Of a DNA stretch of 64,000 bases, positions 53,901 through 62,979 are shown in pieces. The DNA comes from Nocardioides sp. zg-1228 (lineage in GTDB: Bacteria; Actinomycetota; Actinomycetes; Propionibacteriales; Nocardioidaceae). Below the pieces are notes generated by a model. That model was not told the DNA's origin. It ran no database searches and saw only the letters and a program-made list of their open reading frames with translations. Numbering within the stretch: the stretch's first letter is position 1; every line of letters begins with the position of its first letter. The position numbers and the translations under genes are program-made. The stretch lies in assembly GCF_017086465.1 (NCBI RefSeq), contig NZ_CP070961.1, positions 2,728,001 to 2,792,000 of the forward strand. Direction: 5' to 3'.

Positions 53901-54757
53901 GGGCGGCGCTCCAGCTTGTAGTGCAGCCGGACGGCCGACGCGCGACCCAGCCGCAGCTCGTGGTCGGTGCGCAGCACCCCGTCGGGGTCGACGTGGACAT
54001 GGAAGGACTCGTGCAGGGGCACCCGGGCGGCGTGGACCTTCCGGTCGGCGACCACGATGTAGGCGCCGTCGTCGCCGAACCGGCCGGACTGCGAGGACAG
54101 CAGGAGCCCGCCGTCGGTGGTGACCTCGGGGCGCAGGAACACCTGGACGTTGCCCGACTCGAGCGGGAACGCGACGTGGACGCTCGCGCGGTCGGCGCCC
54201 GGAAGGGTCCGAGCCGAGTAGGCGCCGCTGAACACCGGCCTCCCGCTGCCGCGCAGGGTGCGCGTCCAAGCGGCCGCGACCTGCTCGCCCTGCCGGTCGA
54301 GGATCGGGGTGATGCGGCTGTCCATGCCGCGGGCGACCTCGAGGGGGCGCATCGGCAGGGCGAGCTGCTCGACCCGCCGGCCCCACAGCCGAGAGACGAC
54401 CTCGCCGGCTGGCCAGAAGAGCGGCGACCAGCCCGTCCAGACCTCCATGTGCCACTGCGTCGTGCACTCGTAGAAGTCGCGGACCTCGGGGCGGAGCCGC
54501 GCGGCGTCGAAGCCGGGGCCGTCGAGCACCGCCATCGACGGCAGCAACCCGGCGTGCGGGCCGGGCTCGCCCGTCACGCCCCCGTGCCGGGCGGCCTCGG
54601 CCGCCGCCCACTCCTCGCCGACCCGCGGCGACGCGCTCACGGGCGCGTCCAGCCAGCGCTCGGCGCCCTGGAGGTCGACCCGGCGCCCGGTGAGCCGCCA
54701 GAGCCTCCGGGACCCGAGGTCGAGCAGCTGCGACGCGTGGGGCACGCGCCGGATCAT
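53897..54757 (-). CDS. Conserved-looking protein of unknown function
   Basis: I do not recognise this 286-residue protein. It has no signal peptide or clear membrane helix. It is rich in Trp in one stretch (YECTTQWHMEVWTGWSPLFW, about residues 95-114), followed by beta-rich sequence with SAYSAR-like, HVAFPL and FHVHVDPDG segments. The base composition matches its neighbours. It starts seven bases after the radical SAM gene stop and is coupled to the CrtA-like gene by a GTGA overlap. The pair may act together on a hydrophobic substrate, but that is speculation. Confidence 0.6.
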   Translation of the reverse strand: MIRRVPHASQLLDLGSRRLWRLTGRRVDLQGAERWLDAPVSASPRVGEEWAAAEAARHGGVTGEPGPHAGLLPSMAVLDGPGFDAARLRPEVRDFYECTTQWHMEVWTGWSPLFWPAGEVVSRLWGRRVEQLALPMRPLEVARGMDSRITPILDRQGEQVAAAWTRTLRGSGRPVFSGAYSARTLPGADRASVHVAFPLESGNVQVFLRPEVTTDGGLLLSSQSGRFGDDGAYIVVADRKVHAARVPLHESFHVHVDPDGVLRTDHELRLGRASAVRLHYKLERRP

Positions 54758-54764
54758 GCCAGTC

Positions 54765-56738
54765 TCAGACCACGCTGAGCGGCAGGAGCGTCTGTCCCGT
54801 CGGGCCGACCTGGATCTCGGTGCCCATCTCGGGGCACACGCCGCAGTCGTAGCAGGGCGTCCAGCGGCAGTCCTCGACCTCGATGTCGGCGCCGTCGGCG
54901 GCCGCGAGCGCGTCCTCCCAGTCGCTCCAGAGCCAGTCCTTGTCGAGGCCGGAGTCGAGGTGCTCCCAGGGCAGCACCTCGTCGTAGTCGCGCTCGCGGG
55001 TGGTGTACCAGTCGACGTCGACGCCCGTGCCGGCCAGCGCCTTCTCGGCCGACGCCATCCAGCGGTCGTAGGAGAAGTGCTCGCTCCAGCCGTCGAAGCG
55101 GCCGCCGTCGCGCCACACCTCCTCGATGACCCGCCCGACGCGCCGGTCGCCGCGCGAGAGCAGGCCCTCGACGATGCCGGGCTTGCCGTCGTGGTAGCGG
55201 AAGCCGATGGCCCGGGCGTACTTCTTGTCCTCGCGCACGACCTCGCGCAGCAGCCGCAGCCGCTCGTCGGTCGCCACGTGGTCGAGCTGGGCGGCCCACT
55301 GGAACGGCGTGTGCGGCTTGGGCACGAAGCCGCCGATGGAGACCGTGCAGCGGATGTCGTTGCGCCCGGAGACCTCGCGACCGGTCTTGATGACGCGCTT
55401 GGCGAGGTCGGCGATGGCGAGCACGTCCTCGTCGGTCTCCTGCGGCAGGCCGCACATGAAGTAGAGCTTCACCTGGCGCCAGCCGTGGGAGTAGGCCGCG
55501 GCGACGGTGCGGATCAGGTCGTCCTCGCTGACCATCTTGTTGATGACCTTGCGCATCCGCTCCGAGCCGCCCTCGGGGGCGAACGTCAGGCCGGAGCGCC
55601 GGCCGTTGCGGGAGAACTCGTTGGCCAGGGTGATGTTGAACGCGTCGACGCGCGTGCTCGGCAGGGACAGGGAGACGTTGGAGCCCTCGTAGCGGTCGGC
55701 GAGGCCCTTGGCCACGTCGCCGATCTCGGTGTGGTCGGCGCTTGACAGCGACAGCAGGCCGACCTCCTCGAAGCCGGTCTTGCGGATGCCGTTCTCGACC
55801 ATGTCGCCGATGGTCTTGATCGAGCGCTCGCGCACCGGGCGGGTGATCATGCCGGCCTGGCAGAAGCGGCACCCGCGCGTGCAGCCGCGGAAGATCTCGA
55901 CGGAGAACCGCTCGTGGACGGTCTCGGCGAGCGGCACCAGCGGGTTGGCCGGGTAGGGCCACTGGTCCAGGTCCATCAGCGTGTGCTTGCGGACCCGGAA
56001 CGGGATGCCGGGGCGGTTGGGCACGACGGCCTCGATCGCGCCGTCGGCGCCGTAGGCCACGTCGTAGAAGCGCGGCACGTAGATGTTGCCGGTGACGGCC
56101 AGGCGGCGCAGCAGCTCCTCGCGTCCGCCGGGACGCCCCTGCGCCTTCCACTCGCGGACGACCTCGGAGATCGCCAGCACGACCTCCTCGCCGTCACCGA
56201 GCACGGCGGCGTCGACGAAGTCGGCGATCGGCTCGGGGTTGAAGGCGGCGTGCCCGCCGGCGATGACGATCGGGGCGTCCTCGCCGCGGTCGGCGGCGTG
56301 GATCGGGATGCCGGCCAGGTCGAGCGCGTTGAGCATGTTGGTGTAGCCGAGCTCGGTCGAGAAGCTCAGGCCGAAGAGGTCGAACGCGCCGACCGGGCGG
56401 TGGCTGTCGACGGTGAACTGCGGGATCGGGCCGTGCTCGTCACCCTCGCGCATCACCCGCTCCATGTCGGGCCACACCGAGTAGGTGCGCTCGGCGAGGA
56501 TCCAGTCGCGCTCGTTGAGCACCTCGTAGAGGATCTGCACGCCCTGGTTGGGCAGGCCGACCTCGTAGGCGTCGGGATACATCAGCGCCCACCGCACGGT
56601 GGGTCCGCCGGACTCCGAGGCGTCCGCGCAGTCCCAGTCCTTGACGACGGAGTTGAGCTCGCCGCCGACGTACTGGATGGGCTTCTGCACCGAGGGAAGC
56701 CTGGCCTCCAGGCGCGGGAAGACCGACGCGACGGACAT
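54765..56738 (-). CDS. TIGR03960-type B12-binding-domain radical SAM protein
   Basis: The 657-residue protein has an N-terminal Rossmann-like region of the B12-binding type (about 60-190, with the PDAYEVGLPNQGVQILYEVLN start). A radical SAM domain follows, with the 4Fe-4S ligands in RGCTRGCRFCQAGM (Cys-x3-Cys-x2-Cys, about 295-308). The TIGR03960-like C-terminal region ends with CRWTPCYDCGVCPEMG. The family's usual partner TIGR03936 is 22 kb away. The reaction is unknown. The start is the ATG at 56738 (MSVASVFPRLE). It follows rodA, as in related genomes. Confidence 0.9.
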   Translation of the reverse strand: MSVASVFPRLEARLPSVQKPIQYVGGELNSVVKDWDCADASESGGPTVRWALMYPDAYEVGLPNQGVQILYEVLNERDWILAERTYSVWPDMERVMREGDEHGPIPQFTVDSHRPVGAFDLFGLSFSTELGYTNMLNALDLAGIPIHAADRGEDAPIVIAGGHAAFNPEPIADFVDAAVLGDGEEVVLAISEVVREWKAQGRPGGREELLRRLAVTGNIYVPRFYDVAYGADGAIEAVVPNRPGIPFRVRKHTLMDLDQWPYPANPLVPLAETVHERFSVEIFRGCTRGCRFCQAGMITRPVRERSIKTIGDMVENGIRKTGFEEVGLLSLSSADHTEIGDVAKGLADRYEGSNVSLSLPSTRVDAFNITLANEFSRNGRRSGLTFAPEGGSERMRKVINKMVSEDDLIRTVAAAYSHGWRQVKLYFMCGLPQETDEDVLAIADLAKRVIKTGREVSGRNDIRCTVSIGGFVPKPHTPFQWAAQLDHVATDERLRLLREVVREDKKYARAIGFRYHDGKPGIVEGLLSRGDRRVGRVIEEVWRDGGRFDGWSEHFSYDRWMASAEKALAGTGVDVDWYTTRERDYDEVLPWEHLDSGLDKDWLWSDWEDALAAADGADIEVEDCRWTPCYDCGVCPEMGTEIQVGPTGQTLLPLSVV

Positions 56739-56840
56739 GCTGCGAACACCTCGACTGAGCTCGGGGAAAGGGAGGACGGGGCGGGGCACGACACACGACC
56801 CGCGGCCGACCACCAAGACTACGTCGCGCCAGGTGGCACG

Positions 56841-56888
56841 GCCTACTCAGCGGCCTGCTCAGCGGCCTGCTCAGCGACCTGCTCAGCG
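56841..56888 (-). repeat. Four tandem 12-bp repeats across the rodA stop codon
   Basis: Four 12-base units (GCCTGCTCAGCG on the plus strand, two with one change) run from 56841 to 56888. The last contains the rodA stop. Each unit repeats GCTGA on the coding strand, so the stop region itself seems to have been duplicated into the spacer by slippage. Confidence 0.9.
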
Positions 56889-58067
56889 GCGGACGGGTCC
56901 GGCCGAGCGGAGGTGGATGTTCTGGAGCAGGCCGAGGGCCAGCATGCCGGCGAAGAGCGAGCTGCCGCCGTAGGACACGAACGGCAGCGGCACGCCGGTG
57001 ACCGGCATGATGCCCAGGCACATGCCGATGTTCTGGAAGGCCTGGAAGCCCCACCAGCAGGCGATGCCGGCCGCCGCGACCCGGCCGAAGAGGTCGTCGG
57101 CGCGCGCGGAGATCGCGAGGGCGCGCCAGATGACGACGGCGACCAGCAGGATCAGCAGCCCGGCACCCACGAGGCCGAGCTCCTCACCGGCGACGGTGAA
57201 GATGAAGTCGGTGTGCTGCTCGGGCACGAAGCCGGAGCGCGTCTGCGAGCCGTCGAAGAGCCCCTGGCCGAACAGGCCGCCGTTGCCCACCGCGATGCGC
57301 GCCTGCTCGGTGTTGTAGCCGGCCCCGCGCGGGTCGAGGCCGGGATCGGTGAAGGCGAGGAAGCGGTCGACCTGGTAGGGCTTCAGCACCCCCAACGACA
57401 CCGCCGCGACCGCGCCGACCACCCCGCCGAGGGTGAGCCCGGCCAGCCACAGCCGGCCGGCTCCCGCGACCGCCAGCACGCCGAAGACGGTCGCGGCCAG
57501 CACGAGCATGGTGCCCAGGTCGGGCTGCAGCAGGATGAGCGCGGCCGGGACGGCGGCGATGGCGAGCATCGCGACGACCTCCAGGCTGCCCACGCCCCTG
57601 CCCCACCGGCGTTCGGTGCGCTCGGCCACCACCAGCGCCATGCCCACCACCACCGCCAGCTTGGCGAACTCGGCGGGCTGGATGGACATGCCGCCGAGCT
57701 GGATCCACGACCGGGAACCGTTGATCGTGCTGCCGGCCACGAGCACCATCACCAGCCCGCCGACGCTCGCGAGGTAGGCCAGCGGCGCGAGGATGCGCAC
57801 CCACCGGTGGTCGGTGGCGATCACCGAGACCATCAGCACCAGGCCGATGGCGACGTTGACCAGCTGCTTGCGCAGGTAGGCGTTGGGGTCACCGCCGGTC
57901 AGGTCGGTCCGCGTCGAGGTGGCGGACCACACGAGCAGGGTGCCGAGGACCACCAGCAGCCCGGCAGCGAGCATCAGGGACCAGTCGAGGCCGGGGGCGC
58001 GCAGGCTCGACCCGCGCAGGGGACGCTGTCCCGGTCGGGTGGCGGGACGGGTCGACAGGACGGTCAT
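56883..58067 (-). CDS. rodA: SEDS-family peptidoglycan polymerase RodA
   Basis: The 394-residue membrane protein has about ten helices and the SEDS signatures PDLGTMLV (about 187) and GIMPVTGVPLPFVSYGGSS (about 353-371). It polymerises lipid II into glycan strands for cell elongation, working with the class B PBP encoded just upstream. The ATG at 58067 is four bases after the mrdA stop. The stop lies in a tandem repeat. Length is normal. Confidence 0.95.
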   Translation of the reverse strand: MTVLSTRPATRPGQRPLRGSSLRAPGLDWSLMLAAGLLVVLGTLLVWSATSTRTDLTGGDPNAYLRKQLVNVAIGLVLMVSVIATDHRWVRILAPLAYLASVGGLVMVLVAGSTINGSRSWIQLGGMSIQPAEFAKLAVVVGMALVVAERTERRWGRGVGSLEVVAMLAIAAVPAALILLQPDLGTMLVLAATVFGVLAVAGAGRLWLAGLTLGGVVGAVAAVSLGVLKPYQVDRFLAFTDPGLDPRGAGYNTEQARIAVGNGGLFGQGLFDGSQTRSGFVPEQHTDFIFTVAGEELGLVGAGLLILLVAVVIWRALAISARADDLFGRVAAAGIACWWGFQAFQNIGMCLGIMPVTGVPLPFVSYGGSSLFAGMLALGLLQNIHLRSAGPVRR

Positions 58068-58071
58068 CGCA

Positions 58072-60204
58072 TCACTTCCGTGCCTTCTCGGGGACCGGCG
58101 GCATGATCGATCCGTCCTCCAGGAACTGCGGCAGCCGGGCGGGCGGGACCGTGCCGGGGATCGCCGCCCGCGCCGGGCGTACGGCCTCGCCCTCGATGCC
58201 GTAGAGCGCCTCCCAGATGGCGCGGATGCCGTCACCGGTGGAGCCGGAGCCGGTGCCGCCCTGGCTGATCATCATCACCACGACGTAGTCCTCGGAGTAG
58301 GACGCCACCCACCCCGTCGACTGCTTGCCGTAGACCTCGGCGGAGCCGGTCTTGGCGCGGATGGTCACCTCGTCGATCGGGAAGCCGCCGAGCTTCCAGG
58401 CCATGGTGCCGACCCGGGAGACGTTCTCCAGCGCGCCGTCGATGTAGTCGAGGTACTTCCTCGGCACGTCGACCCGGCCGATCCTGCGCGGTGCGATGCG
58501 GCGCAGCACCTTGCCCTCGGGGCTCACGATGGCCTTGGCCACGGTGGGCGCCCAGAGCGTGCCGCCGTTGCTCAGCGCGGCATAGCCGCGGGCGAGCTGC
58601 AGCGGCGTGACGATCGTGTCGCCCTGGCCGATGGAGAAGTTGACGGCGTCGCCGGCGCGGTAGAGGTTGCCCTCGAGGCAGAACTCGCGGGCGAACCGGT
58701 AGACGAAGTCGCTCGTGTCGGCGGTCTGCGGCTTGTCGCTCAGCTCGCAGTAGTAGTCCTTCTGCGACTCGTAGTAGGCCTGCTTCCAGTGCCGGTCGGC
58801 GATGCGCCCGGGCGCCTCGCCCGGCAGGTCGATGCCGGTGCGCGAGCCGAACCCGAACTCCTTCGCCTCCTCGACCAGCGGGTCCTCCGCGTCGATGTCG
58901 GCCGGGTCGCTGCCGAGGCGCTGCCAGAAGTCGTAGCCGATGCGGTAGAAGAAGGTGTTGCAGGAGACCTCGAGCGCCTTGGCGAAGCCGATGTTGCCGT
59001 AGGCGCCCGACTCGTAGTTCTTGAACACGCGGTTGCCGACCTGCAACCCCGACGTGCACGGCAGCGTGGTGTCCATGGAGTAGCCGTGGGTGAGCGCGCC
59101 GGCGGTCATGAACGGCTTCCATGTCGACCCGGGCGCGAACTGGCCCTGGGTGGCGCGGGAGAGCAGCGGTGTGCCGGCCTTCTCCGAGTAGAGCCGGGTG
59201 AGCTGCGCCTCGCTGATGCCGCCGGTCCACACGTCGGGGTCGTACGTCGGCTGGCTCGCCATCGCGATCACCCGGCCGGTCTTCGCGTCGAGCACCACGG
59301 CAGCCCCGGAGTCGGCGGCGAACCGGCGCCCGGTCACCGTGTCGACCTGGGTGCGCTGGAAGGCGATGCGCTGGGCGAGCTGGCGCTCCACGACCGACTG
59401 CACCTTCGCGTCGATGGAGGTGACGAGCGTGTCGCCCGGGGTGCTCTCGACCAGGGAGTCGTCGCCCAGCACCCGGCCCATCGAGTCGACGGCCACGCGG
59501 CGGTAGCCGGGCAGGCCCCGCAGCCACTCGTCGTACTGCTTCTCCACGCCGGCGCGGCCCACGACCGAGGCGCCGTTGAGGGACCGGTCGTCGCGCTCGG
59601 CGGCGAGGTCGTACTCGTCCTCGGTCACCGGGCTCAGGTAGCCGAGCACGTGGGCGAGGTTGATGCCGAAGGGGCGCGGGTAGGAGCGGACGCTCTGCTG
59701 CTCGGCGAGGACGCCGGGATAGTCCTCGGACTGCTCGAGCACCCGCAGCGCGACGTCCTTGGGCACGTCGACGGCGACCGGCACGGGCTGGTAGGGCGAG
59801 CCGTTCCAGCAGACGTCGCGGACGCTGCCGGGGTCGCCGCAGGTGACGAGGCGCGCCTCGACGTCCTCGGGGGTCGCGTCGACGACGACCGCGACACGGC
59901 GCACCAGCTCGGTGCGCTGCTTGTCGCCGAGCTTGCCGAGCACCGTGCGGTCGAGCGAGATCACCCAGGAGGTGCGGTTGGCCACGAGCGGACGGCCCTG
60001 GCTGTCGACGATGAGCCCACGCTGGGGCTGGACGACGATGTCGCGCACCGATTGGTCGGCCGCCTGCGCCTGGTAGGACTCGCCGCCGATGACCTGGAGG
60101 TAGTAGAGGCGGACGAACAGGGTGGCGAAGAGCGAGAACACCAGCGCCTGCACCACGACGAGGCGGAGCCGGCTCTTCGCGGCCCCGGACCCGGCAGCGG
60201 TCAC
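58072..60204 (-). CDS. mrdA: Penicillin-binding protein 2 (class B transpeptidase)
   Basis: The 710-residue protein crosslinks peptidoglycan during elongation. It has a short cytoplasmic N-terminus, one membrane helix (about 12-33), a PBP dimerisation domain and a transpeptidase domain with the active-site SxxK (GSTWKPF), SCN (VSCNTFF) and KTGSAEV motifs. The start is the GTG at 60204, which overlaps the mreD stop (GTGA). RodA follows immediately, so the polymerase-transpeptidase pair is made together. Confidence 0.95.
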   Translation of the reverse strand: MTAAGSGAAKSRLRLVVVQALVFSLFATLFVRLYYLQVIGGESYQAQAADQSVRDIVVQPQRGLIVDSQGRPLVANRTSWVISLDRTVLGKLGDKQRTELVRRVAVVVDATPEDVEARLVTCGDPGSVRDVCWNGSPYQPVPVAVDVPKDVALRVLEQSEDYPGVLAEQQSVRSYPRPFGINLAHVLGYLSPVTEDEYDLAAERDDRSLNGASVVGRAGVEKQYDEWLRGLPGYRRVAVDSMGRVLGDDSLVESTPGDTLVTSIDAKVQSVVERQLAQRIAFQRTQVDTVTGRRFAADSGAAVVLDAKTGRVIAMASQPTYDPDVWTGGISEAQLTRLYSEKAGTPLLSRATQGQFAPGSTWKPFMTAGALTHGYSMDTTLPCTSGLQVGNRVFKNYESGAYGNIGFAKALEVSCNTFFYRIGYDFWQRLGSDPADIDAEDPLVEEAKEFGFGSRTGIDLPGEAPGRIADRHWKQAYYESQKDYYCELSDKPQTADTSDFVYRFAREFCLEGNLYRAGDAVNFSIGQGDTIVTPLQLARGYAALSNGGTLWAPTVAKAIVSPEGKVLRRIAPRRIGRVDVPRKYLDYIDGALENVSRVGTMAWKLGGFPIDEVTIRAKTGSAEVYGKQSTGWVASYSEDYVVVMMISQGGTGSGSTGDGIRAIWEALYGIEGEAVRPARAAIPGTVPPARLPQFLEDGSIMPPVPEKARK

Positions 60205-60713
60205 GACGCCGCCCACTGCGGGCTCAGCCGGCCGAAGAGCCTCATCAGCGGCGGGAGCACGAACGGCGTGAGCAGCACGTCCCACACGACGGCGACCAGG
60301 ACGACCTCGAGGAGCCCCACGACCGACATGGCGGGGTCCTGGAGGATGACGCCGGACAGCGCGAACAGCGAGGTGGCCACGAAGGACGCGGCGGCGACGG
60401 TGCCGATCACGGCGAGGGCGGTGGGCTTCTGGTCCTGGCGCACCCGGGCGGCGAGGAACGCCGCGATCGTGAGGGCGAGCGCCCAGCGTCCGGCGACGTG
60501 GTCGGCGGGCGGCGCGAGGTCGAGCGTCAGCCCCGCGACGAAGCCGAGGACGAGGGCGAACGGCGCCTCGACGGTCAGCGCGGCGGCCACGACGACCAGC
60601 AGGCACAGGTTGGGCACGATGCCGTGCCAGGCGACGTGCGGGAAGAGCGTGACCTGGACGACGAGGGCGACGACGACGGCCGCCAGGGCGACGACCCAGC
60701 GCAGGCGGCTCAT
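60201..60713 (-). CDS. mreD: Rod shape-determining protein MreD
   Basis: The 170-residue membrane protein has about five helices and the MreD-like opening with a Val-rich first helix, then VPNLCLLVVVAAAL and FVAGLTLDLAPPADH. It is part of the elongasome, linking cytoplasmic MreB to the wall synthases. Its ATG overlaps the mreC stop and its stop overlaps the mrdA GTG. The sequence is poorly conserved, as usual, and position is the main support. Confidence 0.9.
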   Translation of the reverse strand: MSRLRWVVALAAVVVALVVQVTLFPHVAWHGIVPNLCLLVVVAAALTVEAPFALVLGFVAGLTLDLAPPADHVAGRWALALTIAAFLAARVRQDQKPTALAVIGTVAAASFVATSLFALSGVILQDPAMSVVGLLEVVLVAVVWDVLLTPFVLPPLMRLFGRLSPQWAAS

Positions 60714-61648
60714 CGCAGGCTCCCGTCGGCCTCGATGACGGCCCGGTCGCTCCGTGAGCCGCTGGGCACCATCACCCCGACCACGTCGAGGGCCGAGAAG
60801 TCGACGAACGGCTTCACGACCGCCCGCTGGGAGGCCTCGCGCAGCGAGCTGTAGACCTCGGTGATCGTGCCGATCGGCACGCCCGGCGCGTAGGGGCCGG
60901 TGGAGCTGCCCCAGGTCACGACGGTGTCGTGGCGGGCGGGCACGGAGGCGTCGTCGACGAGGCGCAGGTCGAGCCCGGCCTTCTGGTCGAGCGAGCCGCT
61001 GCCGGTGACGAACCCGATCTCCATGCTCGAGCCGACCCGACCGCCGACGGTGGAGTCGGGGTCGATGACCAGCAGCACGGTCGCGGTGCTCCGCGTGACC
61101 CGCAGCACCCGGCCGACGAGTCCGTCGTTGTTGACGACCGTCATGTCGGGACCGACGCCCGACTCGGAGCCGGCGTCGATGGTGACGGTGAAGCTCTGGG
61201 ACTGGCGCGGGCCCATCGCGACCACGCGGGCCGGCACGAGGGCGGACCCGAGGTCGGTCGCGGCGGTGGTGAGGCCGTCGTACTGCTCGAGGCGGTTGCG
61301 GTCGAAGCCGGCGAGCTCCACGCGGCCGCGCAGCTCGGCGTTGCTGGCCTCGAGGTCGCGCACCCGGTCGGTGAGGTCGCCCTTGCTGCGGAACCACGCG
61401 GGCACGGCGGTGAAGGGGCGTACGGCGGCCGCAGCGCCCGCCTCGGCGGGCCCGAACGCCTCGCCCACCACGCGCCGCGCCGGCTCGACGGGAGAGTCGG
61501 CGCCGCCGGAGACGTCGAGGGTGATCAGGGTGACGCTGGCCAGGACCAGCGCCACGAGCAGCGACCGGGGCGTGCGGTTGCGCGACTCGAGCTTGTCGAG
61601 GCCGGTCCAGCGACGCTCGCGCACCTCGTGCCCCCCGAGGGCGCCCAT
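60710..61648 (-). CDS. mreC: Rod shape-determining protein MreC
   Basis: The 312-residue bitopic protein has one N-terminal helix (about 29-47), a coiled-coil around RVRDLEASNAELRGRVEL (about 92-109) and the beta-barrel domain with VVNNDGLVGRVLRV and GAPxGxV-like PGVPIGTITEV. It scaffolds PBP2 and RodA at the outer face of the membrane. The ATG shares one base with the mreB stop (TGATG). The TGA at 60710 overlaps mreD. Confidence 0.94.
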   Translation of the reverse strand: MGALGGHEVRERRWTGLDKLESRNRTPRSLLVALVLASVTLITLDVSGGADSPVEPARRVVGEAFGPAEAGAAAAVRPFTAVPAWFRSKGDLTDRVRDLEASNAELRGRVELAGFDRNRLEQYDGLTTAATDLGSALVPARVVAMGPRQSQSFTVTIDAGSESGVGPDMTVVNNDGLVGRVLRVTRSTATVLLVIDPDSTVGGRVGSSMEIGFVTGSGSLDQKAGLDLRLVDDASVPARHDTVVTWGSSTGPYAPGVPIGTITEVYSSLREASQRAVVKPFVDFSALDVVGVMVPSGSRSDRAVIEADGSLR

Positions 61649-62676
61649 CAGAAGCGCCTCGGGTCGGACACCAGGACCTGCTGGAGCGCCTCGAACTCCT
61701 CCACGCACCTGCCGGCGCCGAGGGCCACCGAGGACAGCGGGTCCTCCGCGACATGGACGGGCATGCCGGTCTCGTGACGCAGCCGCTCGTCGAGGCCGCG
61801 CAGCATCGCGCCGCCCCCGGTGAGGACGATGCCGCGGTCCATGATGTCGCCGGCGAGCTCGGGAGGCGTCTGGTCGAGGGTGGTGCGGACGGCGTCGATG
61901 ATGTTGTGGAGCGGCTCCTCGAGGGCCTGGCGCAGCTCGGAGCTGGAGACCACGACCGTGCGCGGCAGCCCGGAGACCATGTCGCGCCCGCGGACCTCGG
62001 CGTCGGGCTCGCTCGGGAGCGGGAAGGCCGACCCGAGGGTCATCTTCATCTCCTCGGCGGTGCGCTCCCCCAGCATGAGGGAGTACTCCTTCTTCATCCA
62101 CGCGATGATCGCCTGGTCGAGGTCGTCGCCCGCGGTGCGCACCGACAGGCTGGTCACGATGCCACCGAGGCTGATCACCGCCACCTCGGTCGTGCCGCCG
62201 CCCACATCGACGACCATGTTGCCGGTGGCCTCGTGCACCGGCAGCCCGGCGCCGATCGCGGCCGCCATCGGCTCCTCGACGATGTAGACCCGGCGGGCGC
62301 CGGCCTGGTAGCCGGCCTCCTTGACCGCGCGCTGCTCGACCGCGGTGATGCCGCTCGGCACGCAGATGACCATCCGCGGCTTGGCGAAGTAGCGGCGGCG
62401 GTGGACCTGGTGGATGAAGTAGCGCAGCATCTGCTCGGTCGCCTCGAAGTCGGCGATCACACCGTCCTTGAGCGGACGGATCGCCGCGATGCTGTCGGGG
62501 GTGCGCCCGATCATCCGCTTGGCCTCGTGGCCGACGGCGAGGACCTCCCCGGTGGCGGTGTTCATCGCCACGACGGACGGCTCGTCGAGCACCACGCCCC
62601 GGCCGCGGACATAGACCAGCGTGTTGGCGGTGCCGAGGTCGACGGCCATGTCTCGACCGATGAAGCTGTTTGCCAT
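61648..62676 (-). CDS. mreB: Rod shape-determining protein MreB
   Basis: The 342-residue actin homologue has the phosphate-binding DLGTANTLVY (about 13-22), the DVGGGTTEVAVIS segment and the adenosine-binding LTGGGAMLRGLDE. It polymerises under the membrane and steers the elongasome. It is the first gene of the mreB-mreC-mreD-mrdA-rodA series. The ATG at 62676 gives MANSFIGRDMAVDLG; an earlier in-frame start would add an unlikely leader. Confidence 0.97.
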   Translation of the reverse strand: MANSFIGRDMAVDLGTANTLVYVRGRGVVLDEPSVVAMNTATGEVLAVGHEAKRMIGRTPDSIAAIRPLKDGVIADFEATEQMLRYFIHQVHRRRYFAKPRMVICVPSGITAVEQRAVKEAGYQAGARRVYIVEEPMAAAIGAGLPVHEATGNMVVDVGGGTTEVAVISLGGIVTSLSVRTAGDDLDQAIIAWMKKEYSLMLGERTAEEMKMTLGSAFPLPSEPDAEVRGRDMVSGLPRTVVVSSSELRQALEEPLHNIIDAVRTTLDQTPPELAGDIMDRGIVLTGGGAMLRGLDERLRHETGMPVHVAEDPLSSVALGAGRCVEEFEALQQVLVSDPRRF

Positions 62677-62979
62677 GCCGCTGCTGCCCTTGCAGGTCGG
62701 TCGTACCGGGAAGTGGGGACGACCGCTGCAGCCGACCCGCACTCAGGCTAAGGAGCGCGGCCCGGTGTTCTGGGGAGGACACGCGCGGGGCGGCGCAAGT
62801 CCGGCCGCGACGTACGCACCCGGGGCGCGCTTGTACGCCCGGGCCAGCGGGTTGACGTCACGCCACACTTGGTGAGCGAGTCCGACACTTCGAGGCCGTT
62901 GCAACCCCCTCCAAGTGACGAAGTCCCCGCTCGAGCGGGGACTCCGACAAACGAAGAAAGGCTCAGCCAGAACGCCCGC
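62677..62979 (-). other. 303-bp spacer between ndk and mreB
   Basis: No gene is visible. Next to ndk is the perfect palindrome listed separately. Near mreB, TAGCCT (62750-62745) is a weak -10 candidate giving a leader of about 60 bases, and an AAGGG lies upstream of the ATG. An eight-base palindrome, TGACGTCA, sits at 62853-62860 and could be a regulator site. Confidence 0.4.
62922..62943 (-). terminator. Terminator of ndk: 22-bp perfect palindrome
   Basis: The sequence from 62922 (AGTCCCCGCT) to 62943 (AGCGGGGACT) is perfectly self-complementary, 36 bases past the ndk stop. It can form a GC-rich hairpin on either strand, so it also insulates the mreB promoter region. Confidence 0.7.

Noticed and set aside
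32786-54764. Prophage or transposon-borne island with attachment repeats
   Set aside because: No integrase, transposase, tRNA target or matching direct repeats could be seen at the borders.
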